Source of the DNA: Myxococcales bacterium
Lineage (GTDB): Bacteria > Myxococcota_A > Polyangia > Palsa-1104 > SHYY01
DNA length: 41,329 nt
NCBI GenBank assembly: GCA_009692555.1
Contig: SHYY01000029.1
Location: 1 to 41,329 of the forward strand
Direction: 5' to 3'
Within the stretch, counting starts at the first letter, position 1; the number at the start of each line of letters is the position of its first letter. A model generated the notes under the pieces. The model was given only the letters and a program-made list of their open reading frames with translations, was not told the DNA's origin and made no database searches. The position numbers and the translations under genes were made by a program. Of the stretch, positions 1-16,647 are shown piece after piece.

Positions 1-189
1 GCAGCGGTCGCACACGTCGAGGTGTCCGCCCAGCACCTCCGTGCGGCAGACCTCGATGGCGCGCATGACCTTCTGCTGGTCGGGCGTCAGCACGTGGCTC
101 TGACGATACACGTCCCCGTGCGCGCGGAAGATGTCCGCGACCTCGACCGTGGGCCGTTTCCTCGTCGGAGACGGCCCCTCCTGATGCAC
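1..189 (-). CDS. IS91-family transposase, N-terminal fragment
   Basis: The first 63 codons of an HUH (Y2) rolling-circle transposase, continuing past the left edge. Translating from GTG at 189 gives the typical IS91-type N-terminus: a DIFRAHG motif, then VLTPDQQKVMRAIEVCRT, then the HLDVCDRC zinc-binding start that precedes the catalytic domain. The GTG is chosen because it lies 3 bp after the recombinase stop codon and no in-frame ATG is seen between them, so translation is probably coupled. In this family the protein nicks and transfers a single strand, moving the element one-ended. The catalytic HUH and tyrosine residues lie outside the window and could not be checked. Confidence 0.85.
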   Translation of the reverse strand, partial: MHQEGPSPTRKRPTVEVADIFRAHGDVYRQSHVLTPDQQKVMRAIEVCRTEVLGGHLDVCDRC

Positions 190-192
190 CGG

Positions 193-1053
193 CTACCCGG
201 AGGTGCGACGTCCCTTCTTGCCCAGCTGGTCGAGCGGGCTCTTGGTGTGCGCGATGTGCTTCGTCGAGACCTGCGTGTAGCGCGCGGTGCTGCGGATCGA
301 ACCGTGGCCGAGCAGTACCTGGATCGTGCGGATGTCCGTGCCGCCCTCCAGGAGGTGCGTGGCGAAGCAGTGGCGCAGCACGTGCGGCGTCACCCGCTTC
401 GTGATCCCTGCCTTCACCGCCGCCTTCTTGATCGCGTAACGCACCGACTGCGGCGACACGACGCTGCCTTCGGTGCCACCGGGGAACAGCTCCGGCCCCG
501 TCGGGCGCACCGCGCGCCAGTACTCGCGCAGGAACGCGAGCAACCGCGGGGACAGCATCACGAAGCGATCGCGCCCGCGCTTTCCGTCGCGCACGTGGAT
601 CACGCCGCGCCGACTGTCGATGTCGGTCGTGCGCAGCGAGCACGCCTCGCGGATGCGCAGCCCGGCCCCGTACGCGATCATCGTGATCGCCCGATACACC
701 AGCGACTCGATCGCCGCCAGCAGCCGCTCGACCTCGCTCCCGTCCAGGATGTCGGGCAGCTTCACCGGCACCTTCGGCCACGGCAGCCGCACCGCCACCT
801 CCGGCCGATCGAGCGTGACGCCGTAGAGGAACTTGAGCGCCGCCACGTACATCTTGTGGCCCGCCGGGCCGATGTGCCGCTCCTCGACGAGGTGCAACAG
901 GAACCGCCGCAACTCCTCCTCGCCCATCTGCTCGGGCGGCCGGCGGTGGTAAACCACGTACTTCCGCGCGCACGACACGTAGCTCTCGATCGTTCCTGCC
1001 CGATACCGACGCAGCTTCAGGTCCGCCTTCATCTTGTCGCGCAACTGGCCCAT
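193..1053 (-). CDS. Tyrosine recombinase/integrase of the IS91-like element
   Basis: A 286-residue site-specific recombinase of the phage-integrase family. Residues 1-95 form the SAM-like core-binding domain (RYRAGTIESYVSCARKY), and residues 100-270 the catalytic domain. All active-site positions are visible: R133 (GAGLRIREA), K158 (DGKRGRDR), H224 and R227 (TPHVLRHCF), H250 (LLGHGSI) and the nucleophile Y259 (STARYTQ). The start ATG has a strong AAGGAGG site just upstream, preceded by a GGCGCC inverted repeat. It lies immediately upstream of the IS91 transposase, and such int-plus-IS91 pairs recur in proteobacteria. Its role there is not settled; resolving intermediates or site choice is inference. 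The gene looks intact, and a nearly identical N-terminus begins at 41286. Confidence 0.92.
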   Translation of the reverse strand: MGQLRDKMKADLKLRRYRAGTIESYVSCARKYVVYHRRPPEQMGEEELRRFLLHLVEERHIGPAGHKMYVAALKFLYGVTLDRPEVAVRLPWPKVPVKLPDILDGSEVERLLAAIESLVYRAITMIAYGAGLRIREACSLRTTDIDSRRGVIHVRDGKRGRDRFVMLSPRLLAFLREYWRAVRPTGPELFPGGTEGSVVSPQSVRYAIKKAAVKAGITKRVTPHVLRHCFATHLLEGGTDIRTIQVLLGHGSIRSTARYTQVSTKHIAHTKSPLDQLGKKGRRTSG

Positions 1054-1154
1054 GGGTCCTCCTTGGGCGCCGGAGGTGGCGCCTGGGGACTAGCGTCGCG
1101 CATTACGATGGCGAACGATCGCGTCGACGGCCTGCCGCGGAGCGGCTTAGTTCA

Positions 1155-1253
<99 letters not shown>

Positions 1254-1284
1254 GGACGCCGACGCGGGCGCAACGCCGAAACGG

Positions 1285-1320
1285 CGCCCGGCCCGAAAAT
1301 CTGCCTGTAGACTTCCCCGC
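1285..1320 (+). promoter_or_regulatory. Possible promoter of the DUF58 gene
   Basis: A -10-like TAGACT at 1308-1313 lies 7 nt before the GTG start, with no Shine-Dalgarno sequence between them, so a leaderless transcript is possible. The matching -35 region (1285-1290, cgcccg) is not recognisable. A hairpin (GGGCGC at 1266-1271 pairing with GCGCCC at 1284-1289) lies just upstream. Weak call. Confidence 0.25.
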
Positions 1321-3015
1321 GTGGCTCCCGCCCTTACCGTGCGCGGCCGGCTCGTGCTGCTCAGCGCGGCGCTGCTCTCGCTCACCGGCGCGCTTTGCGG
1401 GGTCTGGGCCCTGGCCGCCCTCGGCCTCGCGCTCGCCGCCCTCCTTGCCACCGCCTGGCTCGCCTTCTTCCCGTCGGCGGTGCTGATCTGGCGGCGCCAT
1501 GTCGAGCTGTCGTGGACGGTGCGCGGGCAGGACGAGGGCCATGGGCTGGTCGCTGGCCGTGCGTTCGAGCTGCACCTCCTCCTGCGCAACCGCGCGCCGC
1601 TCCCGCTCGGCCGCGTTCGCATCCGGGTGATCGCCTCGTCCGCGATCGACGTGCCCGGGGAGGGCAGCCTGGAGTGCGACCTCGGCGCCCAGAGGGAGGT
1701 CACGCTGGTCGGCGAGGGGCGGGCGCGCGCCGCCGGCTTCTTCTGCCTCCACGGCGCGGTGGTCGAGGTCGGCGACCGCCTCGGGATCGCCGCGCTCGAA
1801 GCCTACTTTCCGTCGCCGCTGCCGCTCAAGGTCCTGCCCCGCTCCACCGCCCGCCTCGCCCCGCCGCCCCTCCGCGCCGCCGGAACCGGCGACGAGCGCG
1901 CCGGCCCCCACGCCCTGCGTCTGCGCGGCCTCGGCGGTGAGCTGCGTGAGCTGCGCGAGCACGCCCCCGGTGACCCCTTCAAGCAGATCGCCTGGAAGGC
2001 CACCGCGCGCACCGGCCGCCTGATGGTGCGCGATCTCGACCGCGAGACCCTGGTCACCCACTACCTTCTGGTCGACCTCGCCGGCACGATGCGCGACGGC
2101 GCCGCCGGTCGCACCCGCCTCGATCACTCGGTCGAGCTCGCCTGCGCCTACGCCCGCGCCGCCCTCGACGCGGGCGACCGGGTCGGCCTGATCACCTTCG
2201 ACGGCCGCATCCACGCCCACCTCCGTCCCGGCGACGGCCCGGTCCAGCGCATCCGGATCATCGAGCGCCTGATGGAGTCCCTCACCGCCGTCGACGAGGA
2301 CGCAACCGACCTCACCGATGGCGAGCTGGTGGCGACCGTCGCGCGCTACCTGCGCCATCAGGAGAGCCTCCAGGCGCTCCTCTCGCGCGCTCCGGCGATC
2401 GACGATCCGGCGTGGGCGCACATCGCCACCGGCCCGCGCGGCGAGCTCTACGACCTGCGCGCGCTCGCTCTCTCCGTCGGCCGCGCGCTCGACGCCGAGC
2501 GCCGCGCAGGGGGGCGCCGCTCCCTCGCCAGACGTTCCGCGGAGGCTCCCGAGGCCGCGGAGGCCGCCGACCCCGAGATGGCCCGCCTGCGCCAGTTCTG
2601 CCGCCTCCGCGGGATCGAGCTGCCAGTCCGTCGCTCGCCCGAGGCAGGCCTTCGCGCCCGCGGGCTCGCCCTCGCCCTCGAGCACGCCGCGCGCGGCCGG
2701 GGCACCCAGCGGATCACCCTGCTGTCCGATCTCGAGGGTCTCGAGGACGGGCTCCCGAAGGTGGCACGCTCGGTCGCGCTGGCCCGCCGCCGCGGTCACC
2801 GCCTGATGTGCGTCGCCCCCGCGGCGCCCGCCCCGCCGCCCGCCGAGGGAACCCTGGCCCTCACGCGAGAGATCCTCTCCTGGGAGCAGCGGCGCCGCGA
2901 GCTCTCGGCCCGCCGCCGCGTCGAGACCCTCGGGATCGCCGTGATCCCGGTCGGCCCGAGCGAGACCATCGCCGACGCTGTGGCGCGCATGGGAGGCCGA
3001 CGACGACGAGCGTAG
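1321..3015 (+). CDS. DUF58 domain-containing membrane protein
   Basis: A 564-residue protein with a hydrophobic hairpin of two membrane segments at about residues 11-56. A beta-rich stretch follows, then the DUF58 core around residues 203-260. The family signature is clear (PGDPFKQIAWKATARTGRLM at about 217-236, then a vWA-like strand ending LLVDLAGTM). A second Rossmann-like half lies at about 440-540 (ITLLSDLEGLEDGLP). DUF58 proteins usually sit with a MoxR AAA+ ATPase and transglutaminase-like or vWA proteins and are thought to act in envelope or metal-chaperone processes, but no such partner is seen here. The metal-site motif DxSxS is degenerate (D252-L-A-G-T), so metal binding is doubtful. 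GTG 1321 is chosen because it begins directly before the first membrane segment. The much longer open frame upstream is an artefact of the microsatellite and IS. Confidence 0.8.
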   Translation: MAPALTVRGRLVLLSAALLSLTGALCGVWALAALGLALAALLATAWLAFFPSAVLIWRRHVELSWTVRGQDEGHGLVAGRAFELHLLLRNRAPLPLGRVRIRVIASSAIDVPGEGSLECDLGAQREVTLVGEGRARAAGFFCLHGAVVEVGDRLGIAALEAYFPSPLPLKVLPRSTARLAPPPLRAAGTGDERAGPHALRLRGLGGELRELREHAPGDPFKQIAWKATARTGRLMVRDLDRETLVTHYLLVDLAGTMRDGAAGRTRLDHSVELACAYARAALDAGDRVGLITFDGRIHAHLRPGDGPVQRIRIIERLMESLTAVDEDATDLTDGELVATVARYLRHQESLQALLSRAPAIDDPAWAHIATGPRGELYDLRALALSVGRALDAERRAGGRRSLARRSAEAPEAAEAADPEMARLRQFCRLRGIELPVRRSPEAGLRARGLALALEHAARGRGTQRITLLSDLEGLEDGLPKVARSVALARRRGHRLMCVAPAAPAPPPAEGTLALTREILSWEQRRRELSARRRVETLGIAVIPVGPSETIADAVARMGGRRRRA

Positions 3016-3100
3016 TCGTGCTACTGTTTTTCTCGAGGGCGGTCCTCGGCAAGGCCTGCGGCCGCCCACTTCGCTCGCTGCGCTCGCTCATCGGTTTTTG

Positions 3101-3129
3101 TTGACGCTCGCCCGGTTGCTCACTATAGA
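3101..3129 (+). promoter_or_regulatory. Sigma-70-type promoter for the ferredoxin gene
   Basis: TTGACG (3101-3106), a 17-nt spacer and TATAGA (3124-3129) form a near-consensus housekeeping promoter. The predicted start near 3136 leaves a leader of about 35 nt containing AAGGAGA before the ATG at 3172. Confidence 0.7.
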
Positions 3130-3171
3130 CTCTGGCGTCGGTACGCGCCGCCACCACAAGGAGACTGCCAG

Positions 3172-3474
3172 ATGGCCACGATGATCACCGAAGAGTGCAT
3201 CAACTGCGGTGCCTGCGAGCCGGAGTGCCCCAACGAGGCGATCTCCGAGGGCGAAGACATCTACATCATCGACCCGAACCTGTGCACCGAGTGCGTGGGC
3301 TTCCACGACTACGAGGCCTGCCAGGCGGTGTGCCCGGTCGAGTGCTGCATCCCCGATCCGAACAACGTGGAGGCCGAGGCGCTGCTGCTCGACCGCGCGC
3401 GCAAGATCCACCCCGACAAGGCGTTCCCGGGACTCGCCGAGCTCCCGGCCAACCTGTCGCGCTTCCGGAAGTAG
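3172..3474 (+). CDS. YfhL-type 2[4Fe-4S] ferredoxin
   Basis: A 100-residue cytoplasmic electron carrier with two ferredoxin motifs. The first is C9-x2-C12-x2-C15-x3-C19 followed by Pro. The second has the spacing typical of the YfhL group: C38-x2-C41, an eight-residue insert (VGFHDYEA), C50-x3-C54-Pro, with extra cysteines at 58 and 59. The C-terminal tail of about 40 residues is charged and helical. The start is supported by AAGGAGA 8 nt upstream. It is likely monocistronic: it has its own promoter and a hairpin after the stop. The redox partner cannot be deduced from the neighbours. Confidence 0.93.
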   Translation: MATMITEECINCGACEPECPNEAISEGEDIYIIDPNLCTECVGFHDYEACQAVCPVECCIPDPNNVEAEALLLDRARKIHPDKAFPGLAELPANLSRFRK

Positions 3475-3488
3475 CCGCGTACCGCCGA

Positions 3489-3521
3489 GGCGCGCTCTCC
3501 CCTCCCCAGGGGCGGCGCGCC
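3489..3521 (+). terminator. Hairpin after the ferredoxin gene
   Basis: GGCGCGC (3489-3495) pairs with GCGCGCC (3515-3521), enclosing a smaller CCCT/AGGG stem, and is followed by a short T-containing run (ttcgcattt). It lies 15 bp after the ferredoxin stop and 27 bp before the next ATG, so it could terminate or attenuate. Confidence 0.4.
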
Positions 3522-3547
3522 TTCGCATTTCCGGCCTCGGAGTCTCC

Positions 3548-4303
3548 ATGCGTCCGGCGCTCCTGCCCGCCCTGCTCACCGTCGCGCTCGCCACAGCGTC
3601 GCCCGCGCGCGGCGAGCCGCCGGCGCGGTGCAAGGGCGCCCCGGACTGCGCCAGCCAATGCGAGAAGGGCAAGCCCCGCGGCTGCTTCGTCCTGGCGGAG
3701 ATGATGGCCGATGGCACCGAGGGCCTCGACGCCAACCAGCGCCGCGCCAACTCGCTCTACGAGACCGCCTGCGAGGGCGGCGTGTTCGAGGGCTGCGATC
3801 GCCTCGGCGACCAGTTCTACCAGGGCCTCCACGTGGAAAAGGACCCTGTCCGCGCTGCCGCCTTCTACCGCAAGGGTTGCGACGGTGGGCACGGCAAGGG
3901 GTGCTGCGAACTGGCCTTCCTTTTCAAGAAAGGGAGCGGCGTCAAAGCAGACCCTGCCGAGGCGGCCAGGCTGCACCGGAAGGGGCACCAGCTGGCCGAG
4001 AAAGAGTGCGACTCCGGCGCGGCCGGCGCGTGCGAGTTCCTCGCCAACGAGGTCGACCTCGGCGTCGGTGGACTCAGGCGCGACGCCGCGCGCACCCGGC
4101 GCCTCTTCGAGCGGGCGTGCCAGCTCGATCCGCGCCACGGCTGCGTCGCCCTCGGGATGCGCGCGCAAATGGGGAGCGCCAAGGACGGCACCGACGAGGC
4201 GCTCGCGCACTACAAGCGCTCCTGCGACGGAGGCTACGAGTACGCCTGCGAGCTCGGGAGAAAATTGAAGGCGAAGACGCTCGGCCTACCGGCGCCCGAG
4301 TAG
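3548..4303 (+). CDS. Secreted Sel1-like repeat protein
   Basis: A 251-residue protein with a signal peptide (MRPALLPALLTVALATASPARG, cleavage probably near residue 22). About five Sel1-like/TPR-type helical hairpins follow, of the pattern A..YxxxCdgGxxxGCxxLGxxxxxGxG. Cysteines recur in each repeat (ACEGGVFEGC, GCDGGHGKGC, ECDSGAAGACE, CDGGYEYACE), as in the Cys-rich HcpA-like branch of the family, where paired cysteines bridge helices in the periplasm. Such proteins act as protein-protein scaffolds; the partner here is unknown. ATG 3548 is chosen because the signal peptide begins there. The gene ends 46 bp from the convergent smc. Confidence 0.8.
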   Translation: MRPALLPALLTVALATASPARGEPPARCKGAPDCASQCEKGKPRGCFVLAEMMADGTEGLDANQRRANSLYETACEGGVFEGCDRLGDQFYQGLHVEKDPVRAAAFYRKGCDGGHGKGCCELAFLFKKGSGVKADPAEAARLHRKGHQLAEKECDSGAAGACEFLANEVDLGVGGLRRDAARTRRLFERACQLDPRHGCVALGMRAQMGSAKDGTDEALAHYKRSCDGGYEYACELGRKLKAKTLGLPAPE

Positions 4304-4310
4304 CCAGGAG

Positions 4311-4340
4311 CGGGAACGGGAATGAACGGGAACGGGAACG
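4311..4340 (+). repeat. CGGGAA hexamer repeat
   Basis: Two CGGGAA units, a TGAA interruption and two further units ending in CG, in the 46-bp gap between the convergent Sel1 and smc genes. It is of the same CGnnAA type as the long tract at 1155-1253. Confidence 0.8.
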
Positions 4341-4349
4341 AGTCGCGAG

Positions 4350-7937
<3,588 letters not shown>

Positions 7938-7951
7938 ACGGCCCTTCCTCC

Positions 7952-7972
7952 CGAGTTCCGAGTTCCGAGTTC
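7952..7972 (-). repeat. CGAGTTC heptamer, three copies, in the smc leader
   Basis: Three perfect tandem copies directly upstream of the smc Shine-Dalgarno sequence (complement of 7942-7951). A change in copy number would move the ribosome site relative to the promoter but not to the start codon. No regulatory role is shown. Confidence 0.85.
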
Positions 7973-8139
7973 CCGACGGCCCTGGCGGTGCCATGGTAGT
8001 GTAGTGCGACGTATCGTGACCGTCGGCAAACTAGCAGAACCGGCCCTCGCGAGTAAAGCCCGAAGCGGGATCCGACGCAAATTTCTTGACTTGGATCGGC
8101 ACGGGGCCATCCGCGAAGCGATCTCCCGCGGAGCTTTGG

Positions 8140-9831
8140 CTACTCGAAGCGGACGGTGAGGCGGTAGGCTTCGCGGGCCGAGGTGGCCTTGCCGGCGGGG
8201 TCGCGGACCTGGACGAGGTAGCTCTTGCCGGGCTGGATCGGGCCGCTCGCGGTGAGGCCCGCGGCCGGGCCGAGCGGGACGCGGGCCTCGTCGGTGACCT
8301 TGAGCGCAATCCCCTTCGGGCCGCCCTCCAGCGTGGCGTGGAGGGTGGCGGCGCCGTCCGGGGCGGTGATCCGGTACCAGTCCTCGTCGCCGCGCGGGAA
8401 GAGGAAGCCCTGCATCGCGCGGGCGGGGGTGAGCGGGGTCACCTGGGCGGGCGTGTTGCCCTGCTCGTGCTCGGTCGCGCCGTCGTCGAGGACGGAGGTG
8501 AAGGTGAGCTTGTAGGGCGCGTCGAAGGCGGCGTCGCGCGGGCGGGCGGTGACGCGCACGACCAGATCGCCGCCGGGGAGCGCCAGCGGCGGGAGCGCCT
8601 CGGCCTTGCCCGCGCCACCCTCGTCGGACTTCGCGCGCGGCTTGTCATCGACCGAGCGCTCCGAGCTTCTGCTGCCCGTCGGCGGCAGTGCGCCGACGAT
8701 CCACTCGAGCTTCGCGTCGACCCCGTCGGGGGGCTCGATCTCGACGGAGACCAGGCTCGGGGCGTCGACGTGGAAGCGGAAGAGATCGGCGTCGCCCGGC
8801 CAGAGGAAGCCGCTCACCGATGGTACCGCGGACGATACCGGGGTGGCGCTCGCGGCGCGGTCGTTGGGCTCGATCTCCGCGCCCTCGAGCGCTGCCTCGA
8901 CGGCGGTGCGCAGGGTCCAGCGGGCCTCGGTGGAGTAGCCGCTGTCGGCGCGCAGGGCGCACAGCGCGCCCGCGGGCAGAGGGGCGTTGCGCAGCCGCAA
9001 TTCCTCGCCGCGACCGCCGCGCGCCTCGGCGAAAAGCTGGCCCGCGCCGTCGACGATGCGCAGGGCCTGGGCGACGCCCTCGACGGCACCCAGCTCGATG
9101 CGGAGCGTGCTGCCGGGCGGCACACCCTCGGTGGGGAGGCGGAGCCAGTCTTCGTCGCGGCGGCGGCCGTGGAAGCCGGAGGAGTCGGCGCCGGCCATCC
9201 TGCTGGCGTGGTCGGCGGTGTCGTTCGGCTCCTCCTCCTCGCCCGCGGCGACGGGGGCGGGGAGGACCACCAGGCGGTAGGGAGTGATCGACGAGGGCGG
9301 GGCCTGACCCTTCTTCGCGATCGCCCGCACGCGCAGGTAGCAGGTCTTGCCGGTGGCGACGGTGAGGTTGGGGATCACCTGCGGCTCGCCTTCGCCCGCG
9401 TCGGTGGCGACCGTGACCTTCTGGCCATCCCCGTCGAGGACCTCGAGCGCGAGGGTGAGGCCGGGGACGCCAAAGAGCTCGATCCGCGCGACCTGCTTGC
9501 CGTCGCCGCCGGGCATCCATTGGTAGTGATCCTCGTCGCCGCGGACGCTCTTTCCGGACCCGATCGGCGGCCCGATGGTGCCGCGGACGCCCTTCGGCAG
9601 CTCGAGGGGCTGGGCGTGCTGGAGATCGTCGTCGGGCTCCTTTTCGTCGATCAGGGCGAGGTCCTTGGCGGCGCCTCGCACGGGGCGCGGCGGGGGCGCG
9701 CGATCGACCATCACCACCGACGGTGGGCGCCCGGCGTCGCGCTGCTTGTCATGCTCGGCTCCGACGTGGGGCCGCGAGGTGCAGCCGGCTGACCCGGCGA
9801 TGAGGGAGGCGAGGGCGAGCGCCCGGATCAC
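8140..9831 (-). CDS. Lipoprotein with four PPC-like beta domains
   Basis: A 563-residue lipoprotein: signal peptide with lipobox IAGSAGC (lipidated C17, +2 Thr) and a Pro/Arg-rich spacer. Four beta-sandwich repeats resembling bacterial pre-peptidase C-terminal (PPC) domains follow. Each begins with an Asp/Asn-rich turn and ends in a Gly-Asp-x-Asp-aromatic motif: [71 protein letters not shown]. No catalytic domain is present. The GTG start overlaps the fabZ stop in a GTGA, so translation is coupled; it is the last gene of the lolD-bamA-skp-fabZ unit. PPC domains often help export or bind surface polymers. A role in outer-membrane upkeep is inferred from the operon only. Confidence 0.8.
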   Translation of the reverse strand: MIRALALASLIAGSAGCTSRPHVGAEHDKQRDAGRPPSVVMVDRAPPPRPVRGAAKDLALIDEKEPDDDLQHAQPLELPKGVRGTIGPPIGSGKSVRGDEDHYQWMPGGDGKQVARIELFGVPGLTLALEVLDGDGQKVTVATDAGEGEPQVIPNLTVATGKTCYLRVRAIAKKGQAPPSSITPYRLVVLPAPVAAGEEEEPNDTADHASRMAGADSSGFHGRRRDEDWLRLPTEGVPPGSTLRIELGAVEGVAQALRIVDGAGQLFAEARGGRGEELRLRNAPLPAGALCALRADSGYSTEARWTLRTAVEAALEGAEIEPNDRAASATPVSSAVPSVSGFLWPGDADLFRFHVDAPSLVSVEIEPPDGVDAKLEWIVGALPPTGSRSSERSVDDKPRAKSDEGGAGKAEALPPLALPGGDLVVRVTARPRDAAFDAPYKLTFTSVLDDGATEHEQGNTPAQVTPLTPARAMQGFLFPRGDEDWYRITAPDGAATLHATLEGGPKGIALKVTDEARVPLGPAAGLTASGPIQPGKSYLVQVRDPAGKATSAREAYRLTVRFE

Positions 9832-10304
9832 GTCGTAGGCGCCGGGGCGTCGGGGGCGTCGCGCCCATCCCGATCAATCAGCGAGGCGAGGAATTCGGCC
9901 TCGCACACCACCGTTCCGTCGACCAGCGCCTGGCCCTTCATCTTCCAGATGGTGGCGCCTTTCCGCAGCGGCGCCACCTCGATCCGGAGCTGATCGCCCG
10001 GCACCACGGGCTTGCGGAACTTCACCTTGTCGAGCGCCATGAAGTAGATCACCTGCTTCGCCGGGTCGAACCCCGAGGAGCGCATCGCCATGATCGCGCC
10101 CGCCTGGGCCATCGCCTCGACGATCAGCACGCCCGGCATCACGGGGTGGCCGGGGAAGTGGCCCGCGAAGAAGGGCTCGTTGATCGAGACGTTCTTCAGC
10201 GCGACGATCTTCTCCTCGTCGATCTCGATCACCCGATCGATGAGCAGGAAAGGGAATCGGTGCGGCAAGAGCCGCTGGATCTCCTGCACGTCGAGCATCG
10301 GCAC
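9828..10304 (-). CDS. fabZ: 3-hydroxyacyl-ACP dehydratase FabZ
   Basis: A 158-residue hot-dog-fold dehydratase that removes water from 3-hydroxyacyl-ACP in type II fatty-acid elongation. The catalytic pair is present: H49 in the [11 protein letters not shown] motif and E63 in LIVEAMAQ. The N-terminal ILP-type motif appears as [12 protein letters not shown]. Length is typical, with a short Ala/Pro/Asp tail. It starts 2 bp after the skp stop with a GGGGTG site, so it is co-transcribed. In most Gram-negatives fabZ follows lpxD and precedes lpxA; both are absent here. It ends in a GTGA overlap with the PPC lipoprotein. Confidence 0.97.
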   Translation of the reverse strand: MPMLDVQEIQRLLPHRFPFLLIDRVIEIDEEKIVALKNVSINEPFFAGHFPGHPVMPGVLIVEAMAQAGAIMAMRSSGFDPAKQVIYFMALDKVKFRKPVVPGDQLRIEVAPLRKGATIWKMKGQALVDGTVVCEAEFLASLIDRDGRDAPDAPAPTT

Positions 10305-10306
10305 CC

Positions 10307-10831
10307 CTACTTGCCGGCGCTCTGGGCGTTGTACTTGCGGATCAGCTCGTTGGTGAAGTCGTTCGCCGGGGGCGCGTAGAGGATCCCGGTGTTGGCCTCG
10401 AAGACGTAGGTGATGCCCTCGGACTGCGCGATCTGGGCGATCACCGACTTCATCTTCTTGAAGATGCGGCCGGTCTCGGCGGCCTCCTTCTCCTGGAGGT
10501 CCTTCTGCAGGCGCATGTAGGTCTCCTGGAGGCCCATCAGCTTCTGCTGCAGCTCGCCCTGCTTGGCCTGGAGCGCGTCGGGCTTGAGGATCGGCGCCTG
10601 CTTGTCAAGGTCGAGCTTCATCTTCTTCAGCTCTTCCTGGCGCCCGTCCAGCTCCTTCTGCTTCTTTTCGAACTCGGCCTTGAGCTTGGTCTTGGCCTTC
10701 TTGCCCTCCTCGGTCTCCTCGAGGGCGCGCTGGAGATCGACGTAGCCGATCTTGACGTCGGCGCGGGCTGCAAGGGGGAGCGCGGCGGCGAGCGCGGCGA
10801 GGGCCAGCGCCAGCGAGAGGGTGCGGGTCAT
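10307..10831 (-). CDS. skp: Periplasmic OMP chaperone Skp/OmpH
   Basis: A 174-residue OmpH-family chaperone. A signal peptide (residues 1-22, ending LAARA) precedes the conserved start [23 protein letters not shown] long Lys/Glu/Gln-rich coiled-coil arm follows (about 45-125), then the returning strand [16 protein letters not shown]. The trimer holds unfolded outer-membrane proteins on the way to BamA, encoded directly upstream. The start is ATG 10831, preceded by GGAGGAA; the open frame extends upstream, but without signal-peptide logic. A near-consensus promoter (10868-10896) in the gap after bamA would allow expression independent of lolD-bamA. Confidence 0.93.
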   Translation of the reverse strand: MTRTLSLALALAALAAALPLAARADVKIGYVDLQRALEETEEGKKAKTKLKAEFEKKQKELDGRQEELKKMKLDLDKQAPILKPDALQAKQGELQQKLMGLQETYMRLQKDLQEKEAAETGRIFKKMKSVIAQIAQSEGITYVFEANTGILYAPPANDFTNELIRKYNAQSAGK

Positions 10832-10867
10832 GGGATTCCTCCGGGACGGTGGGTGAAAAGTTGGCAC

Positions 10868-10896
10868 TGAGTACAGGACGACCAAAACGGTGTCAA
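10868..10896 (-). promoter_or_regulatory. Internal promoter for skp-fabZ-lipoprotein
   Basis: On the minus strand TTGACA (complement of 10891-10896), a 17-nt spacer and TACTCA (complement of 10868-10873), in the 75-bp gap between bamA and skp. The predicted start lies about 30 nt before the skp ATG, leaving room for the GGAGGAA ribosome site. Confidence 0.65.
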
Positions 10897-10906
10897 GGCG
10901 CGGTTC

Positions 10907-13347
<2,441 letters not shown>

Positions 13348-13351
<4 letters not shown>

Positions 13352-14100
13352 GAGACGCCCCGGGACTCCCTGGCGGGGCTCTCGACGAGACTGCCGACCG
13401 GGCTGGCCTGGCCGGCATCGACCGCGTCGACCACCTGGCCGTCGACCATGCGGACGCGGCGCGGCATGCGGCCGGCGAGGTCGGCGTTGTGGGTGACCAC
13501 CACCATGGTCATCCCGCGCTCGCGGTTGAGCTCGACGAACAGGGCGTGCATCTCCTCGCTGGTGGCGCTGTCGAGGTTGCCGGTGGGCTCGTCGGCGAGC
13601 AGGAGGCGCGGCTCGAGGATCAGCGCGCGGGCGAGGGCGACCCGCTGCTGCTCACCGCCGGACAGCTCGCCGGGGCGGTGGGTGAGGCGGTGCGAGAGGC
13701 CGACCCGACCGAGCAGGCGGGCCGCCTGGGCGAGGGCGGCGACGCGGCCGGTGCCGCCGATCATCGCCGGCATGGCGACGTTCTCGGCGGCGGTGAACTC
13801 CGGCAGCAGGTGATGGAACTGGAACACGAAGCCGATCGCGCGGTTGCGGAAGTCGGAGAGGCGCGCGGCGCCGAGCGCGGTGATGTCCTCGCCGTCGAAG
13901 AGGATGTTGCCGGAGGTGGGGGTGTCGAGGGTGCCGAGGACGTGGAGGAAGGTTGATTTTCCGACGCCGGAGGCCCCCACCACCGCCACCATCTGCCCGG
14001 CCTCGATGATCAGGTCGATCCCTCGGAGCACCTCGATCAGCCGTCCGCCATGCTCGAAGGACTTGTGCAGATTCCGGATTTCGACTCGGGCGCCGGCCAT
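13348..14100 (-). CDS. lolD: Lipoprotein-releasing ABC transporter ATP-binding protein LolD
   Basis: A 250-residue ABC ATPase of the LolD/MacB group. Walker [10 protein letters not shown] (42-50), Q-loop [19 protein letters not shown] (the [13 protein letters not shown]-type segment typical of LolD), signature LSGGEQQR (146-153), Walker B LLLADEP (167-172) and the H-loop in [10 protein letters not shown] are all present. It powers release of outer-membrane lipoproteins from the inner membrane to LolA. Its membrane partners LolC/LolE are not in the window. A C-terminal tail of about 20 residues follows the core. No Shine-Dalgarno sequence precedes the ATG, and a promoter -10 element lies only 11 nt upstream, so the message may be nearly leaderless. 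It is the first gene of the envelope operon. Confidence 0.9.
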
Positions 14101-14111
14101 GAGGGTGACGG

Positions 14112-14140
14112 AGGGTACCTAGGGGGGTACGCGGTGTCAA
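14112..14140 (-). promoter_or_regulatory. Promoter of the lolD-bamA operon
   Basis: On the minus strand TTGACA (complement of 14135-14140), a 17-nt spacer and TACCCT (complement of 14112-14117). The predicted transcript start is only about 4-6 nt before the lolD ATG at 14100, so the leader is too short for a ribosome site. Confidence 0.55.
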
Positions 14141-14214
14141 CGAATGGACCCGCGACGGTGGAGGGGGGTTGCTCGGGTACGTAGAGAGGGTGCTGGAGTG
14201 AGGAACCGGAGGGG

Positions 14215-16626
<2,412 letters not shown>

Positions 16627-16647
16627 CTTCATTTCCTCCGGTAAGTG

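Larger units (their letters stand above)
1..1149 (-). mobile_element. IS91-like element, left copy (partial, runs off the left edge)
   Basis: This holds a tyrosine recombinase gene followed after 3 bp by the start of an IS91-family HUH transposase, both reading leftward. The outer end is fixed by comparison with the second copy at the right edge of the window: the two are co-linear from TAAGCC (complement of 1144-1149) through the recombinase start, with about six substitutions and one indel over roughly 140 bp. In both copies TAAGCC is preceded by GAAC (here the complement of 1150-1153), a tetranucleotide known as an IS91-family target. A 5-bp stem hairpin (1134-1146, GCCGC/GCGGC around a 3-nt loop) lies three bases inside the end, as is common for ssDNA (rolling-circle) transposons. 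The far end lies outside the window. Confidence 0.85.
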
